From contig DASXUL010000156.1 of the NCBI GenBank assembly GCA_036504855.1, positions 21,111 to 85,110 on the forward strand: a stretch of DNA of 64,000 bases, read 5' to 3'. Shown here piece after piece: positions 1 to 8,746 of the stretch. Position 1 is the stretch's first letter. The number at the start of each line of letters is the position of its first letter. The translations under genes and the position numbers were made by a program. Below the pieces are notes generated by a model. That model saw only the letters and a program-made list of their open reading frames with translations. It did no database searches and was not told where the DNA came from. This DNA is from DASXUL01 sp036504855. Lineage in GTDB: Bacteria; Armatimonadota; DTGP01; JAKQQT01.

Positions 1-347
1 GCGAGCTTCGGATAGATGCACGACGAGCCCAGGAACACGAGCTTCTCGACTCCGTTCCTGTACGCTGCATCAATGACATTCGTCGCGATCAGCAGATTCT
101 CGCGGATGAAATCGCCCGGGTACGTTGAATTCGCGTGGATGCCGCCGACCTTGGCGGCAGCCAAGTAAACATGCTTTGGCCGTTCCGCCTCGAAGAACGC
201 TTTCACCGCACGCGGATCAAGGAGATCACACTCTTGGCGCGTTCGGAGGATGAGGTTATCGAAGCCTCTGGTCCTGAGGTTTCTAACGATTGCTGAACCG
301 ACAAGGCCGCGATGGCCTGCTACGTAGATCTTGTCCGAATGCACCAT
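1..347 (-). CDS. fcl: GDP-L-fucose synthase, N-terminal part (runs off the window)
   Basis: This is the amino-terminal ~115 residues of a GDP-4-keto-6-deoxy-D-mannose 3,5-epimerase/4-reductase, which makes GDP-L-fucose from the product of Gmd. The frame opens at ATG 345-347 and reads MVHSDKIYVAGHRGLVGSA, containing the family's GHRGLVGSA dinucleotide-binding loop. Further in it has LAAAKVGGIHAN and GSSCIYP, the segment carrying the catalytic serine and cysteine. The YxxxK pair lies beyond the window edge. The gene is last in a long minus-strand polysaccharide cluster whose first gene is gmd, which fits the two consecutive steps of GDP-fucose synthesis. Family and start are clear from these motifs; only the C-terminus is unseen. 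Confidence 0.93.
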   Translation of the reverse strand, partial: MVHSDKIYVAGHRGLVGSAIVRNLRTRGFDNLILRTRQECDLLDPRAVKAFFEAERPKHVYLAAAKVGGIHANSTYPGDFIRENLLIATNVIDAAYRNGVEKLVFLGSSCIYPKL

Positions 348-773
348 TACTTCCGCTCCAGTCGAGATATCGTTGGAAAGGTATCGCCAATTGCGAAACC
401 GAGGAAAACTGCCGAGCGTCCCTACGCATGCATCGGCTCCGGAAGGACTCTCCATTTGCATAACCATATCGGGCGCGACGGCGCGATGCCAAAGCGAACG
501 GCCAAACTCCGGTCTACCTCACGGGGACTTGCGTGCTGCATACTCACAACCAACGGCCGGACCGATGCGTTGCGGCGGAGGCAAAGAACCGATGGAATGA
601 GCCGTGCGAATGCCCGCTGCTCGGGTTGGCCGAGCATCTCGCAGCCCTGATCGAAGACGTGGCAGTCCTTCACAACTTCGACGACGCATGGAAGTCAGCG
701 TTCATTCGCCCTCACGGGACAGAAACGGAGCGGCGATCGGCAGCCCTTCACAGTACCTGTGCGAGGGACTGAC
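348..773. other. Intergenic stretch, no gene recognised
   Basis: This 426-base gap separates the SDR gene from fcl, although all neighbours read on the minus strand. Short frames exist on both strands, but none has a plausible start with ribosome-binding site or a recognisable motif. It may be the scar of a deletion or of an old insertion, or hold a separate promoter for fcl; nothing in it decides between these. Confidence 0.5.
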
Positions 774-1646
774 TCACACGGCGCCGCCTTGGCACATCTC
801 CGCAATCTCGAGGCGGATGCCCTTATCGAAGCTTCGGGGGGAGAACCCGAGATCCTCCCTGGCCGGAGAGATGTCGAATGCCTTGTCCTCCTGAAGGCGC
901 AGCACCTGCTCATCATTGATCGGGAACCCAGGGAGCCATTGAAGCGCTCTGACAGCTGCAATGGCCGGAGCCATCGGGACCCTCACGCGAGTTACCCGTC
1001 GCTCAAGCACACCCAGAATCACCGCAATGATGTCCTTGTACATTATAGGATGGGGGCCGGCAAGATCGTAAGCCTTCTGCTCGGAATTGGGATTCGTCAT
1101 GGCGGCAGTAATGCCATCGGCCAGATCCTCCACATACACCGGCTGCATAAGGCTCCGACCATCTCCAAACAGCGGGAACACCGGTGACCGATTAAGAAAC
1201 GCTATTAGGCGATGCATGTTCTTGTCGCGCACAGTCCCATAAATCATGCTCGGCCTCAGGATCGTCCACGATAGCCCGCTCCCCTTGATGAGGTTTTCAC
1301 CGATCTTGTAGATGTCGGAGCACCGATGGAAGCGCGAGTATATCCCCGTCGTGGTAACGAAGTAGGCGCGCGAAACACCAGATGCTCGCAGCAGCGGCAC
1401 CGTTCGGGGATAGTACCGAGGGTGTGTCATATCGAGGAAACACACATCATCAGCAAGCAGCGTCTCATACGATGAAGGAACAGCGATATCGCCACGATGT
1501 ATTCTGACACCGGCGTGCTTGAGCAGATCCACATTCGACGTCTCCCGAACGATGCACGTAATCGCTTGTTCGCCAACACGTGCTACGAGGCGTTGCACCA
1601 CGGCGTTCCCGGTCCCTGATGTCGCGCCTGCAAACACATACCTCAT
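774..1646 (-). CDS. SDR/NAD(P)-dependent epimerase-like protein of the polysaccharide cluster
   Basis: A 290-residue extended-SDR protein. It starts MRYVFAGATSGTGNAVV, a Rossmann GxxxGxG loop at residues 6-14, and contains VTTTGIYSRFH, where SDR proteins carry their active-site Thr/Tyr, and a substrate-domain segment ILRPSMIYG. The ATG at 1644-1646 overlaps the upstream glycosyltransferase stop by four bases (ATGA), which fixes the start and implies translational coupling. A longer open frame upstream exists but lies inside the glycosyltransferase. Related proteins often sit beside WbuB-type glycosyltransferases and act on nucleotide-sugar or lipid-linked sugars; the precise reaction cannot be told. 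The classical YxxxK pair is not obvious, so it may be an atypical or NmrA-like member. Confidence 0.8.
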   Translation of the reverse strand: MRYVFAGATSGTGNAVVQRLVARVGEQAITCIVRETSNVDLLKHAGVRIHRGDIAVPSSYETLLADDVCFLDMTHPRYYPRTVPLLRASGVSRAYFVTTTGIYSRFHRCSDIYKIGENLIKGSGLSWTILRPSMIYGTVRDKNMHRLIAFLNRSPVFPLFGDGRSLMQPVYVEDLADGITAAMTNPNSEQKAYDLAGPHPIMYKDIIAVILGVLERRVTRVRVPMAPAIAAVRALQWLPGFPINDEQVLRLQEDKAFDISPAREDLGFSPRSFDKGIRLEIAEMCQGGAV

Positions 1647-2884
1647 CGCCGACCTTTCCTTCCAGCTTCGGCCGCCTCCAGAAACACTTGGTGGAACTGC
1701 TCCGCAACCTGAGCAAGCGTGAACCGCCGCTCCAGAGCAGAACGGGCACGTTTTCCCATCGCCTGTGCCTCCTCTGGCGCGGAAGCCAAGCTGCGTATCG
1801 CAGAAGCCAGGGCCGCTGCATCCCGTTGATCCACACGAATACCGCAACCCTCCTCTTCGATGACGCGAGCAACTTCGGAAGTAGGCGGTACGACGGCGAT
1901 CGTTGGGCGCCCGGACGCCAGGATGTTGTAGAACTTGCTGGGTACGCCCAATCCTTCAGCGCCTGGTTCCAACGTCACGAGCGAAGCATCCGCCGAAGCC
2001 AGTAGGTCGGCGAACTCGCCCAAGGAGACAAATGGAAAGAGATACACATTCGTCAAGCCATCCGAAACTATTCGCCGTTCGAGCTCCTCTCGCTTGGTCC
2101 CATCACCGACAAAGGCAAACGATATCCTAGAATCGTCATCGCGTAATAGTAGTGCAGCATCAAGCAGTGTGTCGAAATCCTGATGCTGCCCGAAGTTCCC
2201 CGCATACAGAACCAGGAATCCGGTGAAGCCGTGCTTCGCACGGAACTGAGTATCTCGGGGTAGGTACGGAACCGAACAGGGATCTGACCAGTTGGGAATT
2301 ACGGCGACCCGTTCCTGCGGGAGACCATAGACATTGGTTAGGTAGTCCCGCATACAGCGACCGATCGCTACGACGCGGGTGGCGCCATTCAACCATCGCC
2401 GTTGTGCTCTCCGGCAAGCTGTAGTCATCCAGCCATTCGAAGGCAGAGCACCCACAGCAACCGCAACGTCAGGAAAGAGATCATGGATTAGGTAGACGTA
2501 TCGCGCCTTCCTAGCTCTGGCGACAACGCTCGCGGCAATGGGAGCTGCCGGTGGATTTGTGCCAACAAACACCACGTCGTACCAAGGTAGCGTCAACATT
2601 CGCGCGCTGGCAACCACCGCAAATGCGGTGCCTGCCAGAAGCCGTCTCGCCATGGAACCCTGATTGGACTTAGGTGTCCAGAGACGGATAATCCGAATCC
2701 CCTTCCACACTTCGGACCTCGGGAGTACATCGCAGGCGCCACGGTATACATTCCGACTCGTCACAACATCTATCTGGACGTCACCGAACCTCTCACGCAG
2801 TTCTCGGGCTAGGTCCGGAATCATAGACGGTGTTCCACCTGGACCGCCAGGATTGAAGTATTCAGTAAGTATGCAGAGTCTCAC
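1643..2884 (-). CDS. GT4-family glycosyltransferase (WbuB-like)
   Basis: About 413 residues with the two-Rossmann GT-B layout. The N-terminal VRLCILTEYFNPGGPGGTP is the typical acceptor-domain start of WbuB-like enzymes. VLYAGNFGQHQDFDTLLDA marks the donor domain, and GLGVPSKFYNILASGRPTI replaces the classical E-x7-E motif with the PSK form seen in WbuB relatives. The role would be transfer of a sugar from a nucleotide donor to a lipid-linked glycan at the cytoplasmic face. I place the start at GTG 2882-2884, where homology begins; another GTG at 2915-2917 would add 11 atypical residues. It lies 37 bases from the upstream GT2 gene and overlaps the SDR gene downstream. Donor sugar unknown. Confidence 0.86.
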   Translation of the reverse strand: MRLCILTEYFNPGGPGGTPSMIPDLARELRERFGDVQIDVVTSRNVYRGACDVLPRSEVWKGIRIIRLWTPKSNQGSMARRLLAGTAFAVVASARMLTLPWYDVVFVGTNPPAAPIAASVVARARKARYVYLIHDLFPDVAVAVGALPSNGWMTTACRRAQRRWLNGATRVVAIGRCMRDYLTNVYGLPQERVAVIPNWSDPCSVPYLPRDTQFRAKHGFTGFLVLYAGNFGQHQDFDTLLDAALLLRDDDSRISFAFVGDGTKREELERRIVSDGLTNVYLFPFVSLGEFADLLASADASLVTLEPGAEGLGVPSKFYNILASGRPTIAVVPPTSEVARVIEEEGCGIRVDQRDAAALASAIRSLASAPEEAQAMGKRARSALERRFTLAQVAEQFHQVFLEAAEAGRKGRR

Positions 2885-2921
2885 AATGATTGGTAGCGCA
2901 CGCAGAGAGCCGAACACTCAA

Positions 2922-3758
2922 TTACAGAGACAAACCCTTTTGAATTCTCTGCAATTCCCTGACCTTGAGCTCGATCATGTACTCGTATATCGCCTGCAAC
3001 ATACAGTATGCGAAGCCAGAGGCACCATCCATGATCCCACGCCGGTACAGGTAAAGGTATAGGAACTTCAGACCTGGACGAAATGGTAATCGACATGAAA
3101 TGTTCTTGATCGCCAATCTGCGGCTGATCGGATCCGCACAGAACAGGGCTCGCCATTCCAGAGAGCCAATATCCATCTGTTTCAGGTACTCATGAGCCTC
3201 CATACTAGAGTATCTGTTGTGCCGCGCGATCCAGTGAGACACGCCTTTATCGAACGGGTAATGTATCAAAGGGTTCTTCAAGCGAGCGATCCTGCCCTCG
3301 GCCACCATATGCTCATTGACTATTCGGTCCGTCATTGATACTCTTTCTGGACGGAACAGCCGCTCAAACCAAATTGGATAACAGCTACTATGCCGAATCC
3401 ACCGCCCCAGCAAATAGTCTCTTCTATTCACTAGAAACAACGATGTCTCGTCAGAACACGTCGCAATGGTCTCATTCACTTCAGTGGCGAGTTCAGGCGT
3501 GAACCGCTCATCTGCGTCCACGCTGAACACCCAAGGATACTTGAAGGATACCATCTTGTGGGCCGCTTCGCGATGAGCTGAGTAATTGTCGAATGTACGC
3601 TGATATACTCTGGCACCGAAATCGCGCGCGATGTCTACAGTGCAGTCGGAGCTGAAGCTGTCAAACACCACAATGTCATCCGACCAAGCACTGCTCTTGA
3701 GGCAATTGGGTAATGAGATCTCTTCATTCAAAGTAAGTATAAGTATGGATACACCCAT
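2922..3758 (-). CDS. GT2-family glycosyltransferase (WaaE/KdtX-like)
   Basis: A 278-residue GT-A fold enzyme. MGVSILILTLNEEISLPNCL is the usual GT2 beginning; DDIVVFDSFSSDCT holds the nucleotide-binding aspartate segment, and WVFSVDADERFTPEL holds the DADE metal-binding motif near residue 100. The C-terminal half, with many aromatic and basic residues around LYLYLYRRGIMDGASGF, matches WaaE-type enzymes, which add a sugar to a lipopolysaccharide core or related glycolipid. It follows the acetyltransferase gene by 13 bases and precedes the GT4 gene, so it is part of the same transcription unit. Family assignment is firm, specificity unknown. Confidence 0.88.
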   Translation of the reverse strand: MGVSILILTLNEEISLPNCLKSSAWSDDIVVFDSFSSDCTVDIARDFGARVYQRTFDNYSAHREAAHKMVSFKYPWVFSVDADERFTPELATEVNETIATCSDETSLFLVNRRDYLLGRWIRHSSCYPIWFERLFRPERVSMTDRIVNEHMVAEGRIARLKNPLIHYPFDKGVSHWIARHNRYSSMEAHEYLKQMDIGSLEWRALFCADPISRRLAIKNISCRLPFRPGLKFLYLYLYRRGIMDGASGFAYCMLQAIYEYMIELKVRELQRIQKGLSL

Positions 3759-3771
3759 GAACCAACCTCTC

Positions 3772-4386
3772 TCAGTTAGGTATATTGTTCAGAACCCGGG
3801 TCCTTATAGGACGGCAGGGGTTTCCGGCACATACCATCCATGGGGGCACGTCCTTCGTGACGACAGAAGCGGCTCCGACCACAGCGCCATCCCCAATCGT
3901 CACACCCGGGAGCACGAAAGCACGGGCCCCAACAAATGCGTGTCTGCCGATCACAATGTCACCAACCATCAGCGGAGACTCGAAGGCAGAAAGATCATGG
4001 GTGCCGCCGCAGAGATACGCCTGCTGCGCGACCGTGGAATGAGCCTTAAGAGTGACTCTTCCCAGATTGTAGACTTCACACTGGTCGCCCAAGCACGAGC
4101 CATCCTCAAGATCCAGTTGCCACGGCATCTTGATCACAACTGTAGAGAGAACGATTGGTCTCCCCGTCACTCGGCAACCAAAGCACCTCAATAGTAGCAC
4201 TCTCCAGCCATAGCATGGCTTCGGCGACGGGCGGAACATGCATATCCAAGCGAGTCGCCATAATAGCATCAGAATCCTTGTCGAAACCGGCCATGGCGAT
4301 GCGTTCCGACCTGACTGACTCATGGTTCTTAGCATTATTCTATCCAGGACCCACTGCTTCCGCTGTTTCCACAACACGCTCCCCAT
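3772..4386 (-). CDS. WcaF-like colanic-acid-type O-acetyltransferase
   Basis: A 204-residue left-handed beta-helix acyltransferase. The N-terminal third (KQWVLDRIMLR, then LWRLAWICMFRPSP) matches the WcaF amino-terminal helix region. The middle has the repeated hexapeptide pattern and the segment NLGRVTLKAHSTVAQQAYLC followed by GGTHD with the catalytic histidine. The end, VVGAASVVTKDVPPWMVCAG with NPCRPI, is the standard acetyl-CoA-site coil. The expected role is acetylation of a sugar of the exopolysaccharide repeat unit. The length agrees with WcaF (about 185-205). It is the last gene before a 650-base gap with an IS remnant. Confidence 0.88.
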   Translation of the reverse strand: MGSVLWKQRKQWVLDRIMLRTMSQSGRNASPWPVSTRILMLLWRLAWICMFRPSPKPCYGWRVLLLRCFGCRVTGRPIVLSTVVIKMPWQLDLEDGSCLGDQCEVYNLGRVTLKAHSTVAQQAYLCGGTHDLSAFESPLMVGDIVIGRHAFVGARAFVLPGVTIGDGAVVGAASVVTKDVPPWMVCAGNPCRPIRTRVLNNIPN

Positions 4387-4644
4387 GAGGATGCATAGAC
4401 GTCAAGTGTCGGAGGAGACTCAAGATACCCATCGCGAATTGCTGAGTATGACGAATCTTCTGATTGCCCACCGATTCGCTCTGCCAGAACTCCTCCACAG
4501 ATCGCGTATGGCTCAACGTCGATTGTTACGACAGAACCTGTAGCGTCTATGTAGCCGCGACTGGATGAAACACCGGCCATGATGATCGTTCGAAGGCCAA
4601 CCTACACATCCAGGCCTATCTCGGTTACAAACAGTCGAGACAGC
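4387..4644. other. Gap between acetyltransferase and IS remnant; possible WG-repeat scrap
   Basis: No intact gene. On the minus strand a short open frame (4335-4580) contains RGYIDATGSVV and, further on, AERIGG, loosely like the KWGYIDxTGKVV and VRIGGKWG elements of WG repeats, but it has no proper continuation. It may be debris of a disrupted gene next to the IS5-like remnant, or chance. It is kept as a described gap rather than a gene. Confidence 0.3.
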
Positions 4645-5026
4645 CTAACACAACGCGTACTCCGGCGGAAATCGGAGACAGTCTTTCCCGCAGATCAGGC
4701 GGAAGGCAAAGTCGACACAGCGTTGATGACAAGCGTCCGATTGCTCAGTACGGATTCACAGCCCTCGGTACCGGTTGAGCCAAGCGTTCGTTGGCGCAAC
4801 ATTCCATCGGGAGCGGCCCACGAGCACGTTGAATTCGATGCCCTCCATGGTGGTCAGGGGCATGATGCCACTGCCCTTGAGCGCCTCCCAGCAGAAGGCG
4901 TAGTTGACCCCGCTTCGACTGTGGAGGCTCCGGCGGGATCGGCGGGCGGATCCCATTCCACAGCTCATCGGCAACAGGTTCTAGCGCCGTAAGTTTGGAG
5001 TCGATGGGCAACACTATCCCGTTCAC
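4645..5026 (-). pseudogene. Decayed IS5-family transposase, internally deleted
   Basis: The minus strand starts with SKLTALEPVADELWNGIRPP followed by IPPEPPQSK, the characteristic amino terminus of IS5/IS427-group transposases (consensus LxxxLWxxIxPLLPPEPP). After about 40 residues the frame shifts into a segment ending SRWNVAPTNAWLNRYRGL, which corresponds to the family's carboxy terminus (RWVVERTFAWLNRYRRL). An in-frame TGA follows, yet the similarity carries on past it (IRTEQSDACHQ, then LICGKDC) to a stop at 4645-4647. The catalytic DDE core is missing altogether, so this is a deletion scar and not an active element. No inverted repeats were identified. It lies between two polysaccharide genes, where an insertion would have been tolerated. 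Confidence 0.75.
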
Positions 5027-5042
5027 GTCCTGTTAGGCGGCC

Positions 5043-6182
5043 TTAGGGGAATACGACACAAGCAGGTCTACTCGCTTGGCCTAAGAGCCATGAATGTACG
5101 GAGATCAAACTGTCCACGGACTGATCCCATGAGAACCTTGCTTCTACCAGGGCACGACCACGAGCGCCCATTTCCAATAATGTGGATTTCGGCAAGAGGG
5201 TAGCCTCTTTCAGCGCTTTCGTAATCGCCTCAGGCGTTGGGTCGACATACCAACCACAGCCAGTCTTCTCTATCGATTGCCACGGCGTTGTGGTTGTTGT
5301 TATCACTGGTGTTTGACTTGCCAGGGATTCAACGACGACGAGTCCGAAATTCTCACTATGCGATGGCAGGATGAAGAGATCCGCGGACTGGAGCAGCCGC
5401 CACTTTGCTTCGCCGTAAACGGGTCCTCGGAATTCGAAGGTGTCCTGCATGCCAGCATTATTCACTAATGCTCTTATCTCTTCTTCGTGACCATTACTGT
5501 CTGGTCCGGCGATTATGAATTTCCATCCAAGAGGCCTAATCCGGCGAACCGCCTCAACAAGAAGCGGCAGCCCCTTCTTGGGGTGTATTCGAGACAGAAA
5601 AAGCCCCAACTTTTCATCTGAACCATTTCCCGTGTCTACCACAGGGGGCAGTTTCACACCCAAAGGTATGACAGCGATCGCCCGACACATACCCAAGTCT
5701 CTGATGTGTTGGGCTTCCAGTTCTGAGGTGGCTATGATGACATCTGCGCGCGCTAGTCTCCGCCTCTCCCAAAGCCACCAAATAGGTGCCTTCTTCCACC
5801 AATTATTGCTCAAGGCCCAAGGTTCTAGCATTCCGTGAGGCGACACAATCAGCGGCACCTTTAGCACTTCTGACAAACGTAAGGCGATGTAATCTGGATG
5901 TAGCCACATCCCATGAGAGTGGATGACCTGTGGTTTGGACCCCGCCAGCACTGTAGGCATCAAGCGAGCCGAATACGCGATCGGCGATGACGCTGGTACC
6001 GCCACATAGGGTAGACCATACTGGACTGCATCAGATTCAGTATATGCATCCATCAAGGTGACTATACGAGCATCGACACCGGCGTTGCGTTGTTCAGCGA
6101 CCGATTCCATTACTGCGGGTCCCACGCCACCAGACAAACGTGATATAGACGGCACAATGTTAAGGACGCTCATCCCACCCAT
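5043..6182 (-). CDS. GT4-family glycosyltransferase
   Basis: A 379-residue GT-B enzyme of family GT4. It opens MGGMSVLNIVPSISRLSGGV with the glycine-rich acceptor-site loop, then HSHGMWLHPDY and VSPHGMLEPWAL, a motif of enzymes related to WcaL/WbaZ-like mannosyl- and galactosyltransferases. The donor domain has LGLFLSRIHPKKGLPLLVEA and the E-x7-E motif in HSENFGLVVVESLA. It should transfer a sugar from a nucleotide donor onto the growing glycan on the cytoplasmic side. The ATG at 6180-6182 is used, but the internal ATG three codons on (6171-6173) is as likely. It is flanked by IS remnants on both sides. Confidence 0.88.
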   Translation of the reverse strand: MGGMSVLNIVPSISRLSGGVGPAVMESVAEQRNAGVDARIVTLMDAYTESDAVQYGLPYVAVPASSPIAYSARLMPTVLAGSKPQVIHSHGMWLHPDYIALRLSEVLKVPLIVSPHGMLEPWALSNNWWKKAPIWWLWERRRLARADVIIATSELEAQHIRDLGMCRAIAVIPLGVKLPPVVDTGNGSDEKLGLFLSRIHPKKGLPLLVEAVRRIRPLGWKFIIAGPDSNGHEEEIRALVNNAGMQDTFEFRGPVYGEAKWRLLQSADLFILPSHSENFGLVVVESLASQTPVITTTTTPWQSIEKTGCGWYVDPTPEAITKALKEATLLPKSTLLEMGARGRALVEARFSWDQSVDSLISVHSWLLGQASRPACVVFP

Positions 6183-6241
6183 CGTCGATTCCTCCTGAAC
6201 AGACTGCTTATATGCAATTCGATTGCTTCATGAATAGATGG

Positions 6242-7155
6242 TTAGGAATTTGGCGCAGGCGACATTAGCTTACGCCAGAACGGTCGTCCACTATGCAATG
6301 ATATGACCGGCTCGATTGGCTTGGTGAATGTAGTAGAGATCTCGGCAGGCGTCCTGTAGCCCAATCCGGAGTGGAACCGCTCGTCGTTGTAGTAGCCCCG
6401 CCAGGCCTCGATCAGACTTCTGGCCTCTTTACCGTTTCGGAGGACCGCCCGATCTAGGCGCTCGTCGCCGAGCCTGTTTTGTAAGCTTTCCACGAACCCG
6501 TTGTCCCAGGGGCTGCCTGGCTCGATGTGCACCGGCTTCACCGCTTGCGTGGTGAGCCACCGCATCAAGCCGTTGGCGACGAGCGCTTGCCCGTTGTCGC
6601 TGCGCCGATAGATGGGCCCGCCCCTCAGCAGGAACAGAGACGCCAGCGTTTCGATGACCTTAACCGGTTCCTGTTCGCTGTTCGGTCCTCAACGAAGTCA
6701 TACGTCCAGACGTTGTTCTGCTACTCGGTTCCTTTCAATCGCTCCGAAGACGCGCCGTAGCCGCGCCTCCTTGCCTGGTGCTTCTTCTTCACTGCCTTCA
6801 TACGATCGACCGCTTCATTGGCGCGCGCAGCGCGGAAGTCCACTTTGTAGCGCAGCACCAAGCCGGAGAGCAATGCCATGCGACACTTCTGTCGCAACGA
6901 CGATCCACGACGCACCAGATGCCCCAAAGGTGTCCGCTGGAATGCGGGACTGCGACTTTCTAGGCCCAGCTCTTTCAGCGCCTGGTTGTCAAGGGATGGC
7001 ACCACCGGCCGCATCAGGCGCTGGTTCTCGTCCGCCAACTCCTTGAGCCGATGGATGTCCTTCTGCAGCAGTCCACTGCACATCCTCTTCCAGCGGCATA
7101 CCGTCTGTTCCGAGACGTTGCGCTCCTGGTAACCGATGCCACAGTCTTGCCGCAC
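6242..7155 (-). pseudogene. Decayed IS3-family (IS407-group-like) element, orfA and orfB remnants
   Basis: The minus strand first shows an orfA-like stretch: NVSEQTVCRWKR (helix-turn-helix), DIHRLKELADENQRL (leucine-zipper segment) and SLDNQALKELGLE. This fuses out of place to an orfB amino terminus with HLVRRGSSLRQKCRMALLSG and RRRGYGASSERL. After frameshifts around 6570-6720 the orfB core resumes with GGPIYRRSDNGQALVANGLM (DNG-type DDE aspartate region), then VKPVHIEPGSPWDNGFVESL and YNDERFHSGLGYRTPAE, the conserved glutamate and end of the rve domain. Several frame breaks prevent a full OrfAB, so it should be immobile unless helped in trans. Ends and target duplication could not be fixed by eye. 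Confidence 0.82.
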
Positions 7156-7574
7156 TCATTCTCCTCCGGAACCCGGTAACACTGCTCCTCTCTATATCAC
7201 TTCACGTTCACGATGGATGGCTGCTTCAGTCTCTGAACTCATTCCAGTGTCTCAGACGGACCACCTTCCGGGGGGTGGAGCAGCCCACTCCGCATTGCTA
7301 ACGTCGCTTGGAGGGCACTTCATAGTGCTCGTGCACTGCTTCAACCCAGATTGGACGACACCCTTTACTGAACTCCTTCGAGACGCTGTATCGCTACTGG
7401 CTCCAAGTTTGAGGGCGGAAAGCGGCTCTGCTTCTCTGAGCAGCCCGATCCGAGGATCTACGCCGCGCTCCCGCGTCGAAGTGAGCAGTAGTCACTTCAC
7501 TTGTGATTCCCACATGGACGCGAGGAATTGCGCAAGCGACCCTTCGCAAGCCGCCTGTCGATCCTCGCATACTC
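7156..7574. other. Gap beside the IS3-like remnant, no gene recognised
   Basis: This stretch joins the IS3-type remnant to a glycosyltransferase. The part nearest the element probably holds its left end. A small dyad with arms CCACC and GGTGG lies at 7261-7278 and could be part of a terminal repeat or a weak terminator for the gene above it. No frame on either strand has a recognisable product. Confidence 0.4.
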
Positions 7575-8645
7575 CTAATGAATGCCGCATCGGCGTGAGA
7601 TGACGCCCAACTCCTGGAACGCTGCCTCATACTGCTGCCACACCGCAGCTGCCGAAAACCGAGATCGAACGATTTCCATGGCTTTGGATCCAAATGCCTT
7701 GCCCAGCTCGACATCATGTCCAAATTGCGCCAAGCGATCGGCGAATTCGCTTGCAGATCCTGGCTCGACTAGGTATCCGTTCACTCCATGTTCGACGGCA
7801 TCCTCCACGCCCCATATCCGGCTACCAACAACCGGCAGGCCGGCAGCCATTGCCTCCAGCACATTGATCGGCATCATCTCGCTAAAGGAAGGGCAAGCAT
7901 ATATATCCCATGACGCAAGAAGGGCAGGAACAGCCTCATGATCAACTCGTCCATGCAGAAACACACAGCCGTCAAGGCTCTCCTCGGCAACGATCCGATT
8001 GATGCGACTCTTATACTCACAGTCTACAAAGTCTCCGACAAGGTGAATTTCAACGGGGCAGCCCGCGCGCTTTAGAATTCCCGCAGCGCGGACCAACACC
8101 TCTTGCCCCTTCAAAGGCCGAAGGACCGCGATATATCCCACCCTCAGGGGACCAGGTTGGGGAATGCTACGGGCGGCAGCATAGTGGCTGAGCTCGACTG
8201 GATTGGCGACTTGCCAGCATCGTAGCCTCATCACACGAGAGAGTGATCCAATCCTGCCACAGGCCCCAGCGCAGAGGATCACCAGCCCGTCCGAAAGCAA
8301 CCTTGCGCTGAGCGCAAAGGCAATAGGCTTCCATTTAGACCGCCACATATACGAGTTATGGGACGTTACGATTATCTTGTATCTGGAGGTCGTGAGGCGC
8401 CTAACCACACCGAAGAACGCCAGGTCCCAAACGCCCTGAGCGAAAACGACGTCGATTTGATTCTCGCGAATGTAGGCTGCCATGTATTGCGCTCTGGCGA
8501 AGATGCCCAACCGGTCGGCTGACACCAGCTTTACGGTTTCCGAAACCATTCGATCGCGCGACGGCGACGAAAGCAAATGAACTTCGCACCCTGCCGACCC
8601 AAATACTGAAGCAAGATACGGAGCGTTGGTGAGGAGTATCTTCAT
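7575..8645 (-). CDS. GT4-family glycosyltransferase
   Basis: A 356-residue GT-B protein. MKILLTNAPYLASVFGSAGC is the acceptor-domain start; VTSHNSYMWRSKWKPIA lies in the mid-domain, and VGYIAVLRPLKGQEVLVRA opens the donor domain. SFSEMMPINVLEAMAAGLPV carries the E-x7-E nucleotide-sugar motif. It should act at the inner membrane on a lipid-linked intermediate. It is isolated from its upstream neighbour by a 101-base gap and is followed by the IS3-like scar, so the insertion hit just after the gene. The donor is not predictable from sequence. Confidence 0.87.
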   Translation of the reverse strand: MKILLTNAPYLASVFGSAGCEVHLLSSPSRDRMVSETVKLVSADRLGIFARAQYMAAYIRENQIDVVFAQGVWDLAFFGVVRRLTTSRYKIIVTSHNSYMWRSKWKPIAFALSARLLSDGLVILCAGACGRIGSLSRVMRLRCWQVANPVELSHYAAARSIPQPGPLRVGYIAVLRPLKGQEVLVRAAGILKRAGCPVEIHLVGDFVDCEYKSRINRIVAEESLDGCVFLHGRVDHEAVPALLASWDIYACPSFSEMMPINVLEAMAAGLPVVGSRIWGVEDAVEHGVNGYLVEPGSASEFADRLAQFGHDVELGKAFGSKAMEIVRSRFSAAAVWQQYEAAFQELGVISRRCGIH

Positions 8646-8746
8646 GACTGAAAAACAGGCGTACGAGCTAAGGTCCCGACAGTACTGCTTGTGGTGTCCC
8701 GGCTAACACAATGCATATCCTACTCAGCCGATTCAGCCGAAAGTCA

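Noticed and set aside
1643..1847. Upstream extension of the SDR gene to 1847
   Set aside because: The extra residues are read from within the glycosyltransferase and are not SDR-like. The ATGA overlap at 1643-1646 gives a natural start.
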